A DNA stretch of 25,428 nt from the NCBI GenBank assembly GCA_905397405.1, contig CAJPVJ010000436.1:1-25428 (forward strand). The letters are read 5' to 3'. The notes under the pieces are model-generated. The model ran no database searches. It was not told the DNA's origin and saw only the letters and a program-made list of their open reading frames with translations. A program made the translations under genes and the position numbers. Shown here piece by piece: positions 12,401 through 23,731 of this stretch (positions are counted from its first letter, which is position 1; each line of letters opens with the position of its first letter). The DNA comes from Oppiella nova (taxonomy: Eukaryota; Arthropoda; Arachnida; Sarcoptiformes; Oppiidae).

Positions 12401-15400
12401 GAATGTACGGAAAGTTTTGATATCAGTGTTTCCGATCTCAAACGCCACTTCTCTTTGTGGTATTAATATCTGTGTCCAAACCATCGACGACTGCTCGCAT
12501 TTGGAGGCCTTTCCAAAGCAGAAGCACTCAAAACAACCCAAAGGATTGTCAGCAGATAATGCGAATGATCCCTCTTTACAGCGATCACAACGCCTACCCT
12601 CAACATTGGCCCGACACGGACACTGACCCGTCTCATCGCACTGACATCTGCCATCATCGCGACACTGGTCCGGCTCTGTTCCCGGTTCGTGACAATCACA
12701 GCGCCGACAGTTAGGAAACCGATAGTAACCAAACTGACATTTATCGCAATGACGACCTGTAATCAGCGGTTATATCACTATCAGTGAACCAATGAATTAC
12801 TTCCAGAGTTAACATACCTTCAAATCCTTCCAAACAGACACAATCACCCGTTTTGTGGTCGCACTCATTGTTGAGACTTCCCTGAAGATTACAATCACAC
12901 GGAGAACAACCTGTTAATACATCAAAACCCCAGGTGCCCGGAGCACAGTCTTGACACGTGGGACCGGCTGTGTTTGGTGGACAGACACATTTTCCTGTTT
13001 TAGGATCGCATATATGTCCCGGTGCTGTACAGGGATCACATTGACTACAACCATATGAAGAGAATCCGTAGTACCCGGGAAGACAGCGATCACAGTGTTT
13101 GCCCCCAACACCTGGTTTGCAGTCGCACTGACCATATACTTCATCGCAAACTTGTGATACCGAACCCGTGAAGTTACCTTAAATTTGAAATGTTTATCAA
13201 TTAAATATACTAAATCTTTACTTCAATTTATGACTCACAATTGCATGGCTCACAGCCATTACCAGATGCTATATTCCAATATCCCTGCTCACAATGACTA
13301 CAATCTCTACCGATTACAAAAGGTTTGCATTTGCATTGACCTAATAATTATATTATTTAAAATCAAATTAGGGTTGAAAATAAATAATTTGTATATTATA
13401 ATAAAACATTACAAACCTGTTAATGGATTACATTCAGGTCCTTCTGAGCCGTTTTGATCGCATTTACAGGGCTGACAGCCTTTCTCAGAAAATCCAAAGT
13501 ATCCGTCCATACATTCTTTACAGTGTTGGCCAAACACTCCGGGTCTAAATATTAAAACAAATGTATGTTACAATATGAAACAATAGATAAGTTAGTTGAC
13601 TCGTTAGCACTGACCTGCACGGACACTGACCAGTTGTCTCATCACAGTTAGGAGACGTCGATCCAATCAAATCGCAATCACAGGCCAAACATTTCTGTTC
13701 GAGATTTCCATAACCGGGAGCACATCGGTCACAACGAAGACCAGTCCAGTTTGGTTTGCACTGACACTGACCCGTCACCGGATTGCAGTCCAAACTTTCT
13801 GAACCCTCAGGATTACAATTACAGGCCTTACAGTCCTTAAGAGCTGCATTTCCCCAGTGTTGAGGTAGACATTCATCACACTTCCAGCCCCCAGTATTTC
13901 CGATACATCTGTTTTCACAAACAATTCAGTGAATTAATAAAATATTTTAATCAGGGTATTTTGTTTTTTAGTTGGCATTACTTGCACTGTCCGGTCAAGT
14001 GATCACAAAAGTCAGGGATTGAGGTATTAGTATTGGGTCCACAATCACAGGGCAAACAAATTCCTCCGGGAATTAATGGATTTCCATAATATCCATCCGC
14101 ACAGCGTTCGCATCGTTCACCGGTATATCCTTCGGGACACTCGAGACATATGTACCCGTATTTGCTGTTCGGTTCCAACCGACAAGTGGGTGAAAAATTG
14201 TTGGAAGGTATGGGTAGAGGACAGGCACAGGGTTTGCAGTCATCTTCAAATCCAAGTCTAGCGTTCCCATAGAAGCCAGGCTTGCATTCACCACAATTAG
14301 GACCAGTCGTGTTATGGAGACCTCATTTAATAATACTAACAATTAATACCATACTTGAGAAAATTTAAATAACACATTTACATTCAGAACACTGGCCAGT
14401 GAAGGGGTCACAGGACTCAGCATGGTTATTGCAGTTACACTTCTCACAAATACCATTCACTAGAATATTGTTCACTCTTCTATATCCAGGCGCACAGAAT
14501 TGACACGAGAGTCCGGTATAGCCTTAAGATATTCATATGAAATAATACATCAAGTAACAATTTATATGGCATACCTGGGGGACAGTCACATTTCTCGGTG
14601 CCCTCAGCTTTCTTAATGCTCTTAGAAATATTGGACGCCTTTTCCATATCAACCTGGTACAATCCACCCTCAATCTGGTCCGTATGGAATTTGGCGCGAA
14701 TCAGAAGTCTCTTGAGATCGTACAACAAAAGTGTGAACTCTTCTCGAGACACCTTATCGTCACTCTTCTTGCCGTCGTTTCCCACTCTAAACCAGTTCTG
14801 TTCCCTTAACGGCATTATTATAGTAGTGTTCACTTCGTCCACTTCTGATGGTTTGTGCCATTTATAGCCAACCCTTATATTATCGGGACCGCCCTCTAGG
14901 ATAATGTCGGCGTCATCTGTGAAATATCCGGACACATCTCCTCTCGATACCACATAACTGATCAAAAACTTCAGATCATTGCCATATGAGTACAGATTTA
15001 ATCCCAAATAATCTTTAGGTGCTTCCCAGTAGTAGACTCTCTGAGCAGAGGCGGGCACCTCATCGTTGGCTATAACTAAGTGACCGTTTTCTAGACTCGG
15101 AGTCACTTTAACTCTTCCGGACAAATCACTGATCATCCAGTCGTCGAGATTACTGACAATTTCGAGGCCCCAATCACTTGACGCACATTTAGTGGTGGCT
15201 CCGAAACAGTAACAGAGGGCACAGCCGTCCGGGTTGTCACTGTCGAGGTTATAGTGACCGCTCTTACATTTGTTACAACGAGTGCCGATCACATTAGCTC
15301 TACATAGACACTGACCGTCACAGGTCTCCGTGTTTACAATACCCGCGTGAATACACGTGCATTCGTCACATCGGGGAAAGTCCTTATATCCAGGGGCGCA

Positions 15401-18380
15401 GCGCTCGCATCGATGGCCTTCAAATCCCGGTTTGCAGAGACAATCTCCCGGACGTCTGCCTTCAATCAAATGAAATACATCTTTGACACAAAACTGTGAG
15501 ACACCCGGTCCACTACACAGGCACCGGGAACACGGGTTTTCACTGTCCAGTAGTACGCCTTCTGGTCTATAATAGCCATCTTCGCACTGTTCGCAGTTGA
15601 TGCCAATGGTGTGATGTCGGCCTTTCACAAAGCATTTAGTTTTTAATAAGTTATACAATGCATACTATTGTATCATTTATTTGGCTTACATTTACTGCAA
15701 ACACCTCCGCCTTCATAGACACCAGACTTGGAAAGACTTAACTTTTTGTCATCAATGCTTTGGTCATAATAGCACTCATCTGAATGACCAAAACATTGAC
15801 ATTCTGTACATTAAAATAGTTTATAATTAAAAGACAACTCAACCAAAAATTTTCAATGTGACGAACCTTCACAAAAAAATCCCGATCCACTCGAAGCTGG
15901 TTTCCATGACTTTTGATTGAATAGAGGCCGACATTTCTCACAATTAATTCCTATTTTAAGTAATTACAAGAATTTATTTATAAATATTTGGATTTTATGG
16001 CCAGACCTCCAGTGTTGTGTTCGCACTGACATTGCGGTAGAGGAGAGCCTAACAGTGCCTTACAATCTCTCGCGTGTCCGTTACATAGACACTGACCACC
16101 TATTGATATGTCTTTTACAGAGTAGAAAAACTAAAGAAATACACATAAAAATATAGTTTACTAAAAAATCACATTAAAAAATCTTACTCTTCGGGTAATG
16201 GATTTGTCGACTTTGTCTGGATCTCCGATAAGTTCCGAATGAAGAGTTCTAATCTTTTGCAGACGGAAACGGATAAACTGTGCTTTTGTGAACTCCTTTA
16301 TTACAAATAATATCATTAGTTAACTTCATTTTTTACTTAGAGATATCAGTTATAATTCATACTCTGAGTGCATCACTGGGTCCATCAGCACCGGGTCTTC
16401 CATTAATGAGCGAGGTGTGAATCTAACGGTAATTAAGTTGACTTAATATATGAGATCATAATAGTCTAGAAATTGAAATACTTCTGCATTCTCGATGATA
16501 TCATTCTTGGAGTAAAATGAAGTACAGATAACTTCATCGTCAGATCTGTACCTAACTTTACCTATAGTAGGTCTGACCCGATATGTATCCCAACACTCTG
16601 TGTCTGAAAGTGCAAAGTACTGCCACGGATAATATGTCTGTCCATCAACAGATCGCTCCAGAATCCAATTGCCTGGCAATGGACTGATGGCCGACTTGAT
16701 GACCACATATGAGATTTGATAGACTTGTTTGAGATTCAAGGTAATGGTGACCCATTCAAACTTTCGCCCGTTTTGTAGGGTCGGGCTCTGCCACCACCTG
16801 ACAGATACAACACAATACTTATGAACTCCAATAAAGTCTTAGGGAAAAAACAAGGAGAAACTAACGAATCGGTGCCATCGATGGCATTGGCAATGGGGTG
16901 TCGTTTGGAGAGGTCAGCGCCGGCCACATCGCACACATTGCATTGGGCGGTGGATGCGTCTGAACCGCTGTTTGCAAACAATATGTAAATACAATTAATT
17001 TGTCAAATACTCGGTGATAGAGAACTTTCAACAGTCCATAAGTGTTTTGGTTATAATCAGTTCGCAATGATATTTATAGTTACCGTTCAAACACATGTTC
17101 AACTAATTTACAGTAAACTTCAGGACCAGTTTCACCACAAGTGGCGTTCACTGTTATTATAGCTCCAGACGCTAAGTTGAACACATTTGGGAACAAACTC
17201 TTCAATGATTCCGCGCTCTCTGTATTACAAACAAAACCATTTATTCTTCAATAAAAATTTGCAAAAATTTTACTACAAATGTGGGCCTAATTGTGCTCTC
17301 CTGTATAAGCCCCTTGGCTAACAATTACAATACTAAGCAAACTTCCAATTATGTGCTGTACTATTGTGCCCACTGAACCCATGCTTATGTGGACAGGAGT
17401 CACAAATCAGTAGTAGTATGTAATAATCATATTTGGAGTTAATCTTTTAAAATTAGATAACAATTTTGGTGTCAATTTGTATTATACAAGAATACAGTAA
17501 TATATTGAAACTGATGTGTGGGAGGAATTTGTCACAAAACAGGTCTCGTATATTACCTGCAGATTAACCTGATTTTAACATTAGGAGTAAATATATACCT
17601 ATTAGGTATACCTTATATCACATTTTAAACTATATTTTATAGCTTGTCAATAAATATGTAAGTATTATTTAAGCAAAATTATCCAAGAATATGATTTTAC
17701 ATAAAAAATAAGATTTGATATCGAATTTGAAAACAAGAATTTCTAAATTAAACAAAAATAAGTGTTTATTTGTTTAGCAAACAAATCGAGTAAATGTTTG
17801 TTTAAGAATTTAGACTTGAATTACTTCAGTCTTTTACTCTTTATGTAGAAAACATTTGTAGCTCAACTCAATATAAACTTTTTTGTTTTAGACTAACAGT
17901 TAATATTAGAAATTCTGAGAATACAAGTTAGAAAAGATTTTTGAAAACTAAAATATTTAATTACAAATTATATTTATTTTCATAATTAGTGTCAAATTGT
18001 CAAACAAATAATCATATCCTACTAAAATTTAGTATTTAGTAACTAAATGTTTTTAAGTTACGCAAATATCTAAAATTATAAATAAAACTTATTAAAAAAC
18101 ATTGCTGATTTTAAACCTAAAATCTTGAATCCATGTTTTAAAGCATGACTATATAAGTACTGCACAGTTAGTACAGTTAATGTAAGAAACTTTTTCCTAT
18201 ACTTAAATGTAAGTCATCTGAAAAAGCCTGAAACCATCTGCTAATTAAAAGTGATTTAAATAATCAATTTAATGATAAAAACTCACCGCTTTTGAGCTTA
18301 AATCTAGTGTCCGGCTGACAATTAATAAAATTATATAAAAATATCCAAAACAATAGCAGTGAATGTGAAATGAGAAGCAT
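5662..18380 (-). CDS. wb: Laminin subunit alpha, alpha-1/2 (wing blister) type, complete, 25 coding exons
   Basis: This secreted basement-membrane chain pairs with beta and gamma laminins and binds receptors through its C-terminal LG domains. Exons, 5' to 3': 18287-18380, 17084-17219, 16866-16967, 16482-16797, 16363-16422, 16188-16295, 16007-16130, 15867-15950, 15690-15803, 14575-15621, 14382-14522, 13982-14321, 13615-13908, 13417-13544, 13239-13340, 12818-13177, 11466-12756, 11336-11397, 8187-11257, 7922-8064, 7742-7848, 7502-7655, 6356-7047, 5861-6241, 5662-5804. All introns are GT-AG and in phase; the total is 9594 bases, or 3197 residues. Order: signal peptide 1-21, LN about 35-285, four LE, L4 (about 527-715), about ten LE, second L4 (about 1270-1460), three LE, coiled coil about 1670-2225, LG1-LG5 to the end. 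Two L4 domains and the length mark the alpha-1/2 class rather than LanA/alpha-5. The start was chosen because its exon encodes a signal peptide and ends in GTGAGT in matching phase. Least certain are the first exon and the 7502 donor. Confidence 0.94.
9480..11184 (-). other. Laminin alpha: coiled-coil domain (I/II)
   Basis: About 560 residues rich in Glu, Lys, Arg, Leu and Ala with heptad spacing form the helix that winds with the beta and gamma chains. The cysteines of CLNCDDEC at its N-terminal edge are in the place where the three chains are normally disulfide-linked. The region has no intron and sits within one exon of 3071 bases that also encodes LG1, LG2 and the start of LG3. Confidence 0.93.
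11185..14605 (-). other. Laminin alpha: second LE rod segment, second L4 domain and last LE modules
   Basis: After the split LE, about ten LE modules follow, spread over exons 11-17 with introns of 52-76 bases. One of them ([17 protein letters not shown]) has an extra Cys pair. A second split LE ([10 protein letters not shown]) holds the second L4 globule at about 11925-12496 ([44 protein letters not shown]). Three complete LE modules then lead to the coiled coil, ending at [18 protein letters not shown]. The exon at 11336-11397 is only 62 bases but is required by phase and by the LE cysteine pattern. Confidence 0.93.
14606..16091 (-). other. Laminin alpha: first LE rod segment and first L4 (IV) domain
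   Basis: Four eight-cysteine EGF-like LE modules (first [10 protein letters not shown], last ending [13 protein letters not shown]) lead into a fifth, split LE ([10 protein letters not shown]). The split LE is interrupted by an L4 globule of about 190 residues at about 14606-15181 ([43 protein letters not shown]). The split module resumes at [14 protein letters not shown]. Four LEs before the first L4 is the alpha-1/2 arrangement. Confidence 0.93.
16092..17219 (-). other. Laminin alpha: LN (domain VI) polymerisation domain
   Basis: Exons 2-7 encode the LN domain, which drives laminin network assembly. Hallmarks in order: [48 protein letters not shown] joined across an intron to [54 protein letters not shown] and the closing [17 protein letters not shown]. 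These follow the vertebrate LAMA1/LAMA2 LN sequence nearly block by block. Six introns of 57-116 bases separate the pieces. Confidence 0.95.
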
Positions 18381-20464
18381 TTTTCGTGTGTATGTTTTGG
18401 TCACATTTGTCTGTAGTTTCTCTTCCCATTCAATAGACTCTCAAAGAAAACACATTCAACTGAACAACACTAGAGAACTACTAAAAGCAAAACCAAACTT
18501 GTCTTCCAGTGCTAAAAGTTGTGTTGTTTTTATTACCATAAATGTGTGGGACTTGAAGGAAACCTTAAATAATTCATTCAAAACGCTCTTTTCTATTGAA
18601 CTTTTCTCTAATTTTCTTTCGGCCTTTTCAAACGGTATGGGATTTAAGCTTCAAATAAGGCTATTATTACCTGAAAAGTTAGTTTCCAAAAGCAATGGGT
18701 GTTTCAGTGAAAAGAGTACTCACTCTTCACGTCTCTCTTCACCGTTTTGTGAATCACTTTTGAGTGAAAAGTAATAAATTGTTTTGAATAGAAATTTGAA
18801 CATTCAGTTGAACACAAAATCTAATTTAATTTAGTTCGCAGGGTTTCTGATCAAACATTTGCTCAATAAATGTTTGTTTGCCATAATCAGCGAAAATAGC
18901 GGGACTTCTTCGCGCAAATTATTTTCCTGTTCATCTTATCTCAAATCTAAAAGTCTTAAAGTGTTTTAAACACTTTTATTGCTTACCATAAGTATCGGTA
19001 ATAAATGTAAGCTTAACATACAATACCCAATAGCTTACAATCAGGGAAATTACTACTTTTATAGAAATAAAAAATTTTAATTATATTTTTGTTGTTCAAT
19101 AAGTTTAATCTAGTGAATATAAAATATATGCAAGTTTATCTAAAATTTAGAATGCGATAATTAGATATAATTAAATAATAGCTAAGTATTAAAATACTTA
19201 AATTAATATTCAGGTGAACTAAGTCTCTAAAGTGTCATAAGTTTTAATCGCAAATAATACTATTTGTTAAATTAGTAAATTTTATATTACGTTAAATAGA
19301 AATATAAAATAGTTTGAGTTTAATTTATTAAAGTATGATATTAAGTTATTTAATTCAACGATAAAGTTTTATTTATTGAAATATAAGTTATCTCGTATAG
19401 ATTTTCAAATATTTTTCTGTAAATATACAAAACTTTCTAAATGAGTTATACTCTACCAAAAAACCAAAAAGTTTTTAAATATCAATAAAATTAACACATT
19501 TTATGTAAGACTAAACTCGCGAGTAATTTAAAACCAATTAAATACTTAAACAAATATTTGCTTTTGCAAATGTCAGCTAAATATCAATAAAGTATTAAAA
19601 CATACCTCATATTAAAGTTAATTATTAGGTGTGAATAATTAATTATAATTTTGAGCATTTTATTATAAATTATAAACATTTATAAAAAAATAGTTTAAAA
19701 GGTTTTAATTTTTTAAAAACTTAAATCTCAGATAAAAAGGGTTGGACATTGACTAGACATAGACCCAGACAGTGACCAGACATCACAAATAAAGCAAGCT
19801 CAGCTAGTTCAGTACAGTATTTATGTTTTCTTTAGAAAAAGTCAATTCTTTTTAAAATAATATAAAATCTTTGGTTTCGCTTTCATTTCAAACATAAAAG
19901 CTTTGACTCCGATCTCTTAACTAAATATTTTCATTTATATCTATTTTAAGATACCTTCAATAGATATGGAGTGGGGATCCAAAGCTTACATCAACTTCAT
20001 GACCGAACTTTGGGTATTATATTTTGAGTAAAATATAAAAATTGTTAGAACTTATTATTTGAATTTATTTTAAATAAATATAACATTTTATTATATTTAA
20101 CGAATAACATTTATTTATATTTTCGTATTGGAGTTTTGGTTGAATGTTTTGAAATATTAAAAATATTTTTAATTAAACTTTCTGTTGGATATTGCAGACA
20201 TCTGAACCCCAATATCATAGTATATAAGTTATATAAAACTCTATTTATCTTAAAAAGAAAAATAAATCATTTGGAGATTTGAACTCAACATCGATTGTAT
20301 TCAATATCAGAGTGTATGCGGTATCTCTCAAAAAGAGATTTTGCCGTAAATGTATCACAATTTTCTAAATAAAGTAAACTTTAAAATTAAATATTTCAAC
20401 TCAAAACTTACTCAAAATATTAATTATAAGTTAAGTCTAATATTATATAACATAAGACAAATAA

Positions 20465-21088
20465 ATACTCTATTAACATATAAATATAGACTTTAGTTAA
20501 GGTAAATGAACTGAACATAAAGATAGAGATTGTGTCAAAACTAGATTATTCATAATCTTTGGTAAACTATTAATATTAAACATTATTTACAATATATATT
20601 ATAATTAATTTTAATTTCAAGTTTATAAAATAAAATTAATGCTTGTCATTTATGCTACATATTACCCTTTTTAAATTAATTATCACTATGCATTAGTCAA
20701 AAATGATTGAGAAAGCCTAACTTCCCGCCAATACCTGAGATAACACTATTATTACTGCCAAGGTGATTTGGAAATCCTATATGCTGGTATTTTTGTTTGT
20801 GAGCACAATAAACACCTTAATCATTGGCAAATATTGTATAATTTATTCACTTCTAATTACATGTAATAAAAATTAATATTTGCTTTGAATTATAGCTCAA
20901 TATAATTGCTAATGCAAATTCTTATGGGGTTTTCCTATAGCTAATAAAATAATTTTGCATCATAATATGATGATTATATAATAATTTGTAATTTTGAAAT
21001 TATAAATTTTAAAATATAAGTCGTTCTACAAACTCAATCTTGAAATTTAACAATAAATGTATCAAGCAAATTTTCTGAATAAAAAAAA
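20465..21088. repeat. Direct repeat of about 620 bp, copy 1
   Basis: Copy 1 of a direct repeat whose second copy is at 21217-21838. It begins ATACTCTATTAACATATAAA and ends GAATAAAAAAAAAAA. Comparing by eye gives roughly 16-17 substitutions, about 97% identity. There are no terminal inverted repeats, no coding frame and no convincing target-site duplication. The A-run after AATAAA at the 3' end is what a non-LTR-type insertion or a copied transcript would show, but in AT-rich DNA that is weak evidence; a local segmental duplication fits equally well. Confidence 0.9.
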
Positions 21089-21216
21089 AAATCTCTGCAA
21101 ACCTCGGTCCCAAATAACGTAATCCGGTATTAGAGGAATGTATTGATTAACAACTGAATAATTGTTATCAAATGATGTGATTTTAAGAATATATTTGCTT
21201 CGGTATGAAAGTTGTG

Positions 21217-21838
21217 ATACTCTATTAACATATAAATATAGACTTTAGTTAAGGTAAATGAACTGAACATAAAGATAGAGATTGTGTCAAAACTAGATTA
21301 TTCATAATCTTTGGTAAACTATTAATATTAAACATTATTTACAAAATATATTATAATTAATTTTAATTTCAAGTTTATAAAATAAAATTAATGTTGTTCA
21401 TTTATGTTACATGTTACCCTTTTTAAATTAATTATCACTATGCATTAGTCAAAAATGATTGAGAAAGCCTAACTTCCCGCCAATACCTGAGATAACATTA
21501 TTATTACTGCCAAGGTGATTTGGAAATCCTATTTGCTGGTATTTTTGTTTGTGAGCACAATAAACACTCTAATCATTGGCAAATATTGTATAATTTATTC
21601 ACTTCTAATTACATGTAATAAAAATTAATATTTACTTTGAATTATAACTCAATATAATTGCTAATGCAAATTCTTATGGGGTTTTCCTATAGCTAATAAA
21701 ATAATTTTGCATCATAATATGATGATTATATAATAATTTGTAATTTTGAAAATATAAATTTTAAAATATAAGTCGTGCAACAAACTCAATCTTGAAATTT
21801 AACAATAAATTTATCAGGCAAATTTTCTGAATAAAAAA
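21217..21838. repeat. Direct repeat of about 620 bp, copy 2
   Basis: Second copy of the repeat at 20465-21088, in the same orientation, separated from it by about 128 unrelated bases (21089-21216). Homology starts sharply at ATACTC, where the preceding base differs, and stops in the terminal A-run, after which the flanks are unrelated. Most of the differences from copy 1 are transitions. Confidence 0.9.
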
Positions 21839-22968
21839 ATTTAGAGACGTTTGGAGCCAGGGTTTATTGCATTAGGCCATAATCTCCTTACATAACTAAT
21901 TGTTGACTTATTAACAATAGTTTACTACACTAAAATTCTTATATAAACGAAGCCATACTTTCAACACAGAAACCAAACAATGAGATGACAATCACTGCAC
22001 TGACAACCAATTCCCTTCCCATCTGTCCACACAATCATCAATTTGAATGTTATTTAAGACATTGTCATCGATTAAGTGAACCAAATGAGCCAATTATATA
22101 AACATTTGTGTCGATTGTGTTTATTCTCAGATCAGATCTATTCTAACAGAAAGACTCAAATGAAGTGAAAAATTCTTACTTAATGTTTAATATGCAACAC
22201 AAGAGTCCTATCTTTGATTCAAGTGCTCAGCTTTTGCTCAATCTTTGCACAGTTATGCTCCGGTGCAGCACTTTATCACTTCATACAAACTTATAATATT
22301 TATATAACAAATATTTTTGCCTCACTTTTCACGACAACCTAAACGACTGATTCATTATTTCACAATAAATTTACTCAATTTGTAAACACTTTTACACAAA
22401 TAATTAAGTTTTGTATCGAATTCTATGAATTGCTTTCAATCACTAAAGGTACTTAATAAACCAAGTACGGTAGTTTAACCTCGATTTTATAGTATTAATA
22501 TGGGTACTATAATCGTAAAACATGTCAATTTCGACATACATATGATACATTAGTATATAATATCTTTTTAATGCTGACCTTCGAACCTAGGTAATTCTTT
22601 GTGTTATGCTGTATTTCAAGTAAATTGCAAACAGTTACCATAAAACTCATAAATTACAGTATATAATACATAAATATTATAATTCATTTTAAATTTTAAA
22701 CATAACAAATTGCATAATATTTATAACTACTAAAGGATTCTTTACTAAAATGTCCAGGGTGTGACACTTATACGAATAATATTTATTCTAATGAGTAATA
22801 AATACAATATCTTTTTATAATTAATATACTAAACAATAGTAATGTTATTAATATTTTGTATAAAAATTTAAAACAACTAAAAATATTTCAATCACCGTAC
22901 TTATAAGTATTTAGCAAGTTCAATTATTGAACAGTTATTCTATGATAGCCTTCCAGACAAACAAATTC

Positions 22969-23096
22969 ATGGCAAATGCAGTGAAACATAGTCCGTAACG
23001 TTGTCTATGAATAGTCGCAAACATATGATCACCAAAAGTGAGACAAACGTTGTTTCAAACAATTGTTGTTTCAATTGATCCACAAATTAGTGATTA
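22969..23096 (+). repeat. Exact 128-bp inverted repeat, left copy (in ARFRP1 intron 1)
   Basis: Base-for-base reverse complement of 25301-25428. It starts ATGGCAAATGCAGTGAAACA and ends CACAAATTAGTGATTA; the next base differs from the other copy. It lies 12 bases beyond the ARFRP1 exon 1 donor. Confidence 0.97.
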
Positions 23097-23108
23097 TAAG
23101 TACAATAC

Positions 23109-23310
23109 CATTGGTGTGAATGCGACCGATGTTGAGACCAACTGTTGCGGTGATCTTATTGAGTGCCACCCCTTTGTACTGATGGTTGAGTTGTGTCTTA
23201 GACTGCTCCAGAAACGTGGTCTTTCCGGCGTTGTCTAAGCCTAAGATCAACGCAAAGTACTCCTCCTTCTGGAACAGATATTTCCACAATCCATACAATA
23301 AGGAAAACAT
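23109..23310 (-). CDS. Arfrp1: ADP-ribosylation factor-related protein 1 (ARFRP1), first coding exon only
   Basis: ARFRP1 (yeast Arl3) is a small GTPase of the trans-Golgi that acts upstream of Arl1 and golgin recruitment. The exon encodes about 67 residues starting MFSLLYGLWKYLFQKEEY, with the P-loop GLDNAGKT at 24-31 followed by TFLEQSKTQ, then the switch I segment KITATVGLNIG. ATG at 23310 aligns with the known ARFRP1 N-terminus. Met-Phe with no glycine at position 2 fits this family, which is N-acetylated by NatC rather than myristoylated. The exon ends at a donor (GTATTG, phase 1); a GTACTT five bases further is the alternative. The next exon, with DLGGQE, is not found anywhere to the left, although at least two thirds of the protein is still missing. 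Intron 1 immediately enters the inverted repeat, so the gene is interrupted here by rearrangement, misassembly or a very long intron. Confidence 0.9.
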
Positions 23311-23731
23311 TGGATTCACTGATAGTTAGCTATATGTATGGAAGATATCACTCAAACACATCCAGCCGTCGTCCCACTTCTCAGTGTCTTATTCAATAAA
23401 ATTAGTTTCATTTCAATTGAAAACAATATTTCAATTCAATTCAATCAACACTCAAATCAATGGCTTTTTGAAACACATGTTTCGTATTGACTGTGAGTTT
23501 CACTCAAAATGTTTTCAATCAAAACAAACTTATCATTCATTTCATGTCAATTACGTCCACAATGACTGGCATTCAATTCAATTGCATTTCATTTCCAATC
23601 AAATGTATCCTTTATTTGTAAAAATTCACTGCAATTTCGATTACAATTATAATAATTAACTAAAATTTTCTCGAAATAATGTGTAAAATATAATAATAAT
23701 TAATGAATTAATGTATTAGTGATGCACGCAA
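23311..23731. promoter_or_regulatory. Compact spacer between the Nup54 stop and the ARFRP1 start
   Basis: These 421 bases separate two minus-strand genes and must contain the Nup54 3' end and the ARFRP1 promoter. A minus-strand AATAAA (TTTATT, 23611-23616) lies about 116 bases past the Nup54 stop. The ARFRP1-proximal half is unusually rich in CAATT and TTCAA words, including the palindrome TTTCAATTGAAA at 23411-23422. I cannot place a TATA box or initiator with confidence. Confidence 0.4.

Larger units (their letters stand above)
18381..22968. other. Gene-poor AT-rich stretch upstream of laminin alpha
   Basis: The part next to 18380 should contain the laminin 5' UTR and promoter, but I cannot place a transcription start. 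A less AT-rich patch at 18381-18780 carries many GTGAA/TTCAC motifs. The rest is AT-rich DNA holding the direct repeat described separately. I looked on the minus strand for later ARFRP1 exons (the FWDLGGQE block would be diagnostic) and found none. No tRNA or transposase-like frame was recognised. Confidence 0.6.

Noticed and set aside
20465-21838. The two 620-bp copies as the terminal repeats of an LTR element
   Set aside because: The copies do not start TG or end CA, and the 128 bases between them cannot hold an internal region, primer site or genes.
20465-21838. The two copies as Helitron or MITE insertions
   Set aside because: There are no terminal inverted repeats, and the TC start and CTRR end do not fall at the ends of the shared sequence.
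23038-23238. Plus-strand open frame of 66 codons
   Set aside because: It is antisense to the ARFRP1 first exon and starts inside the inverted repeat.
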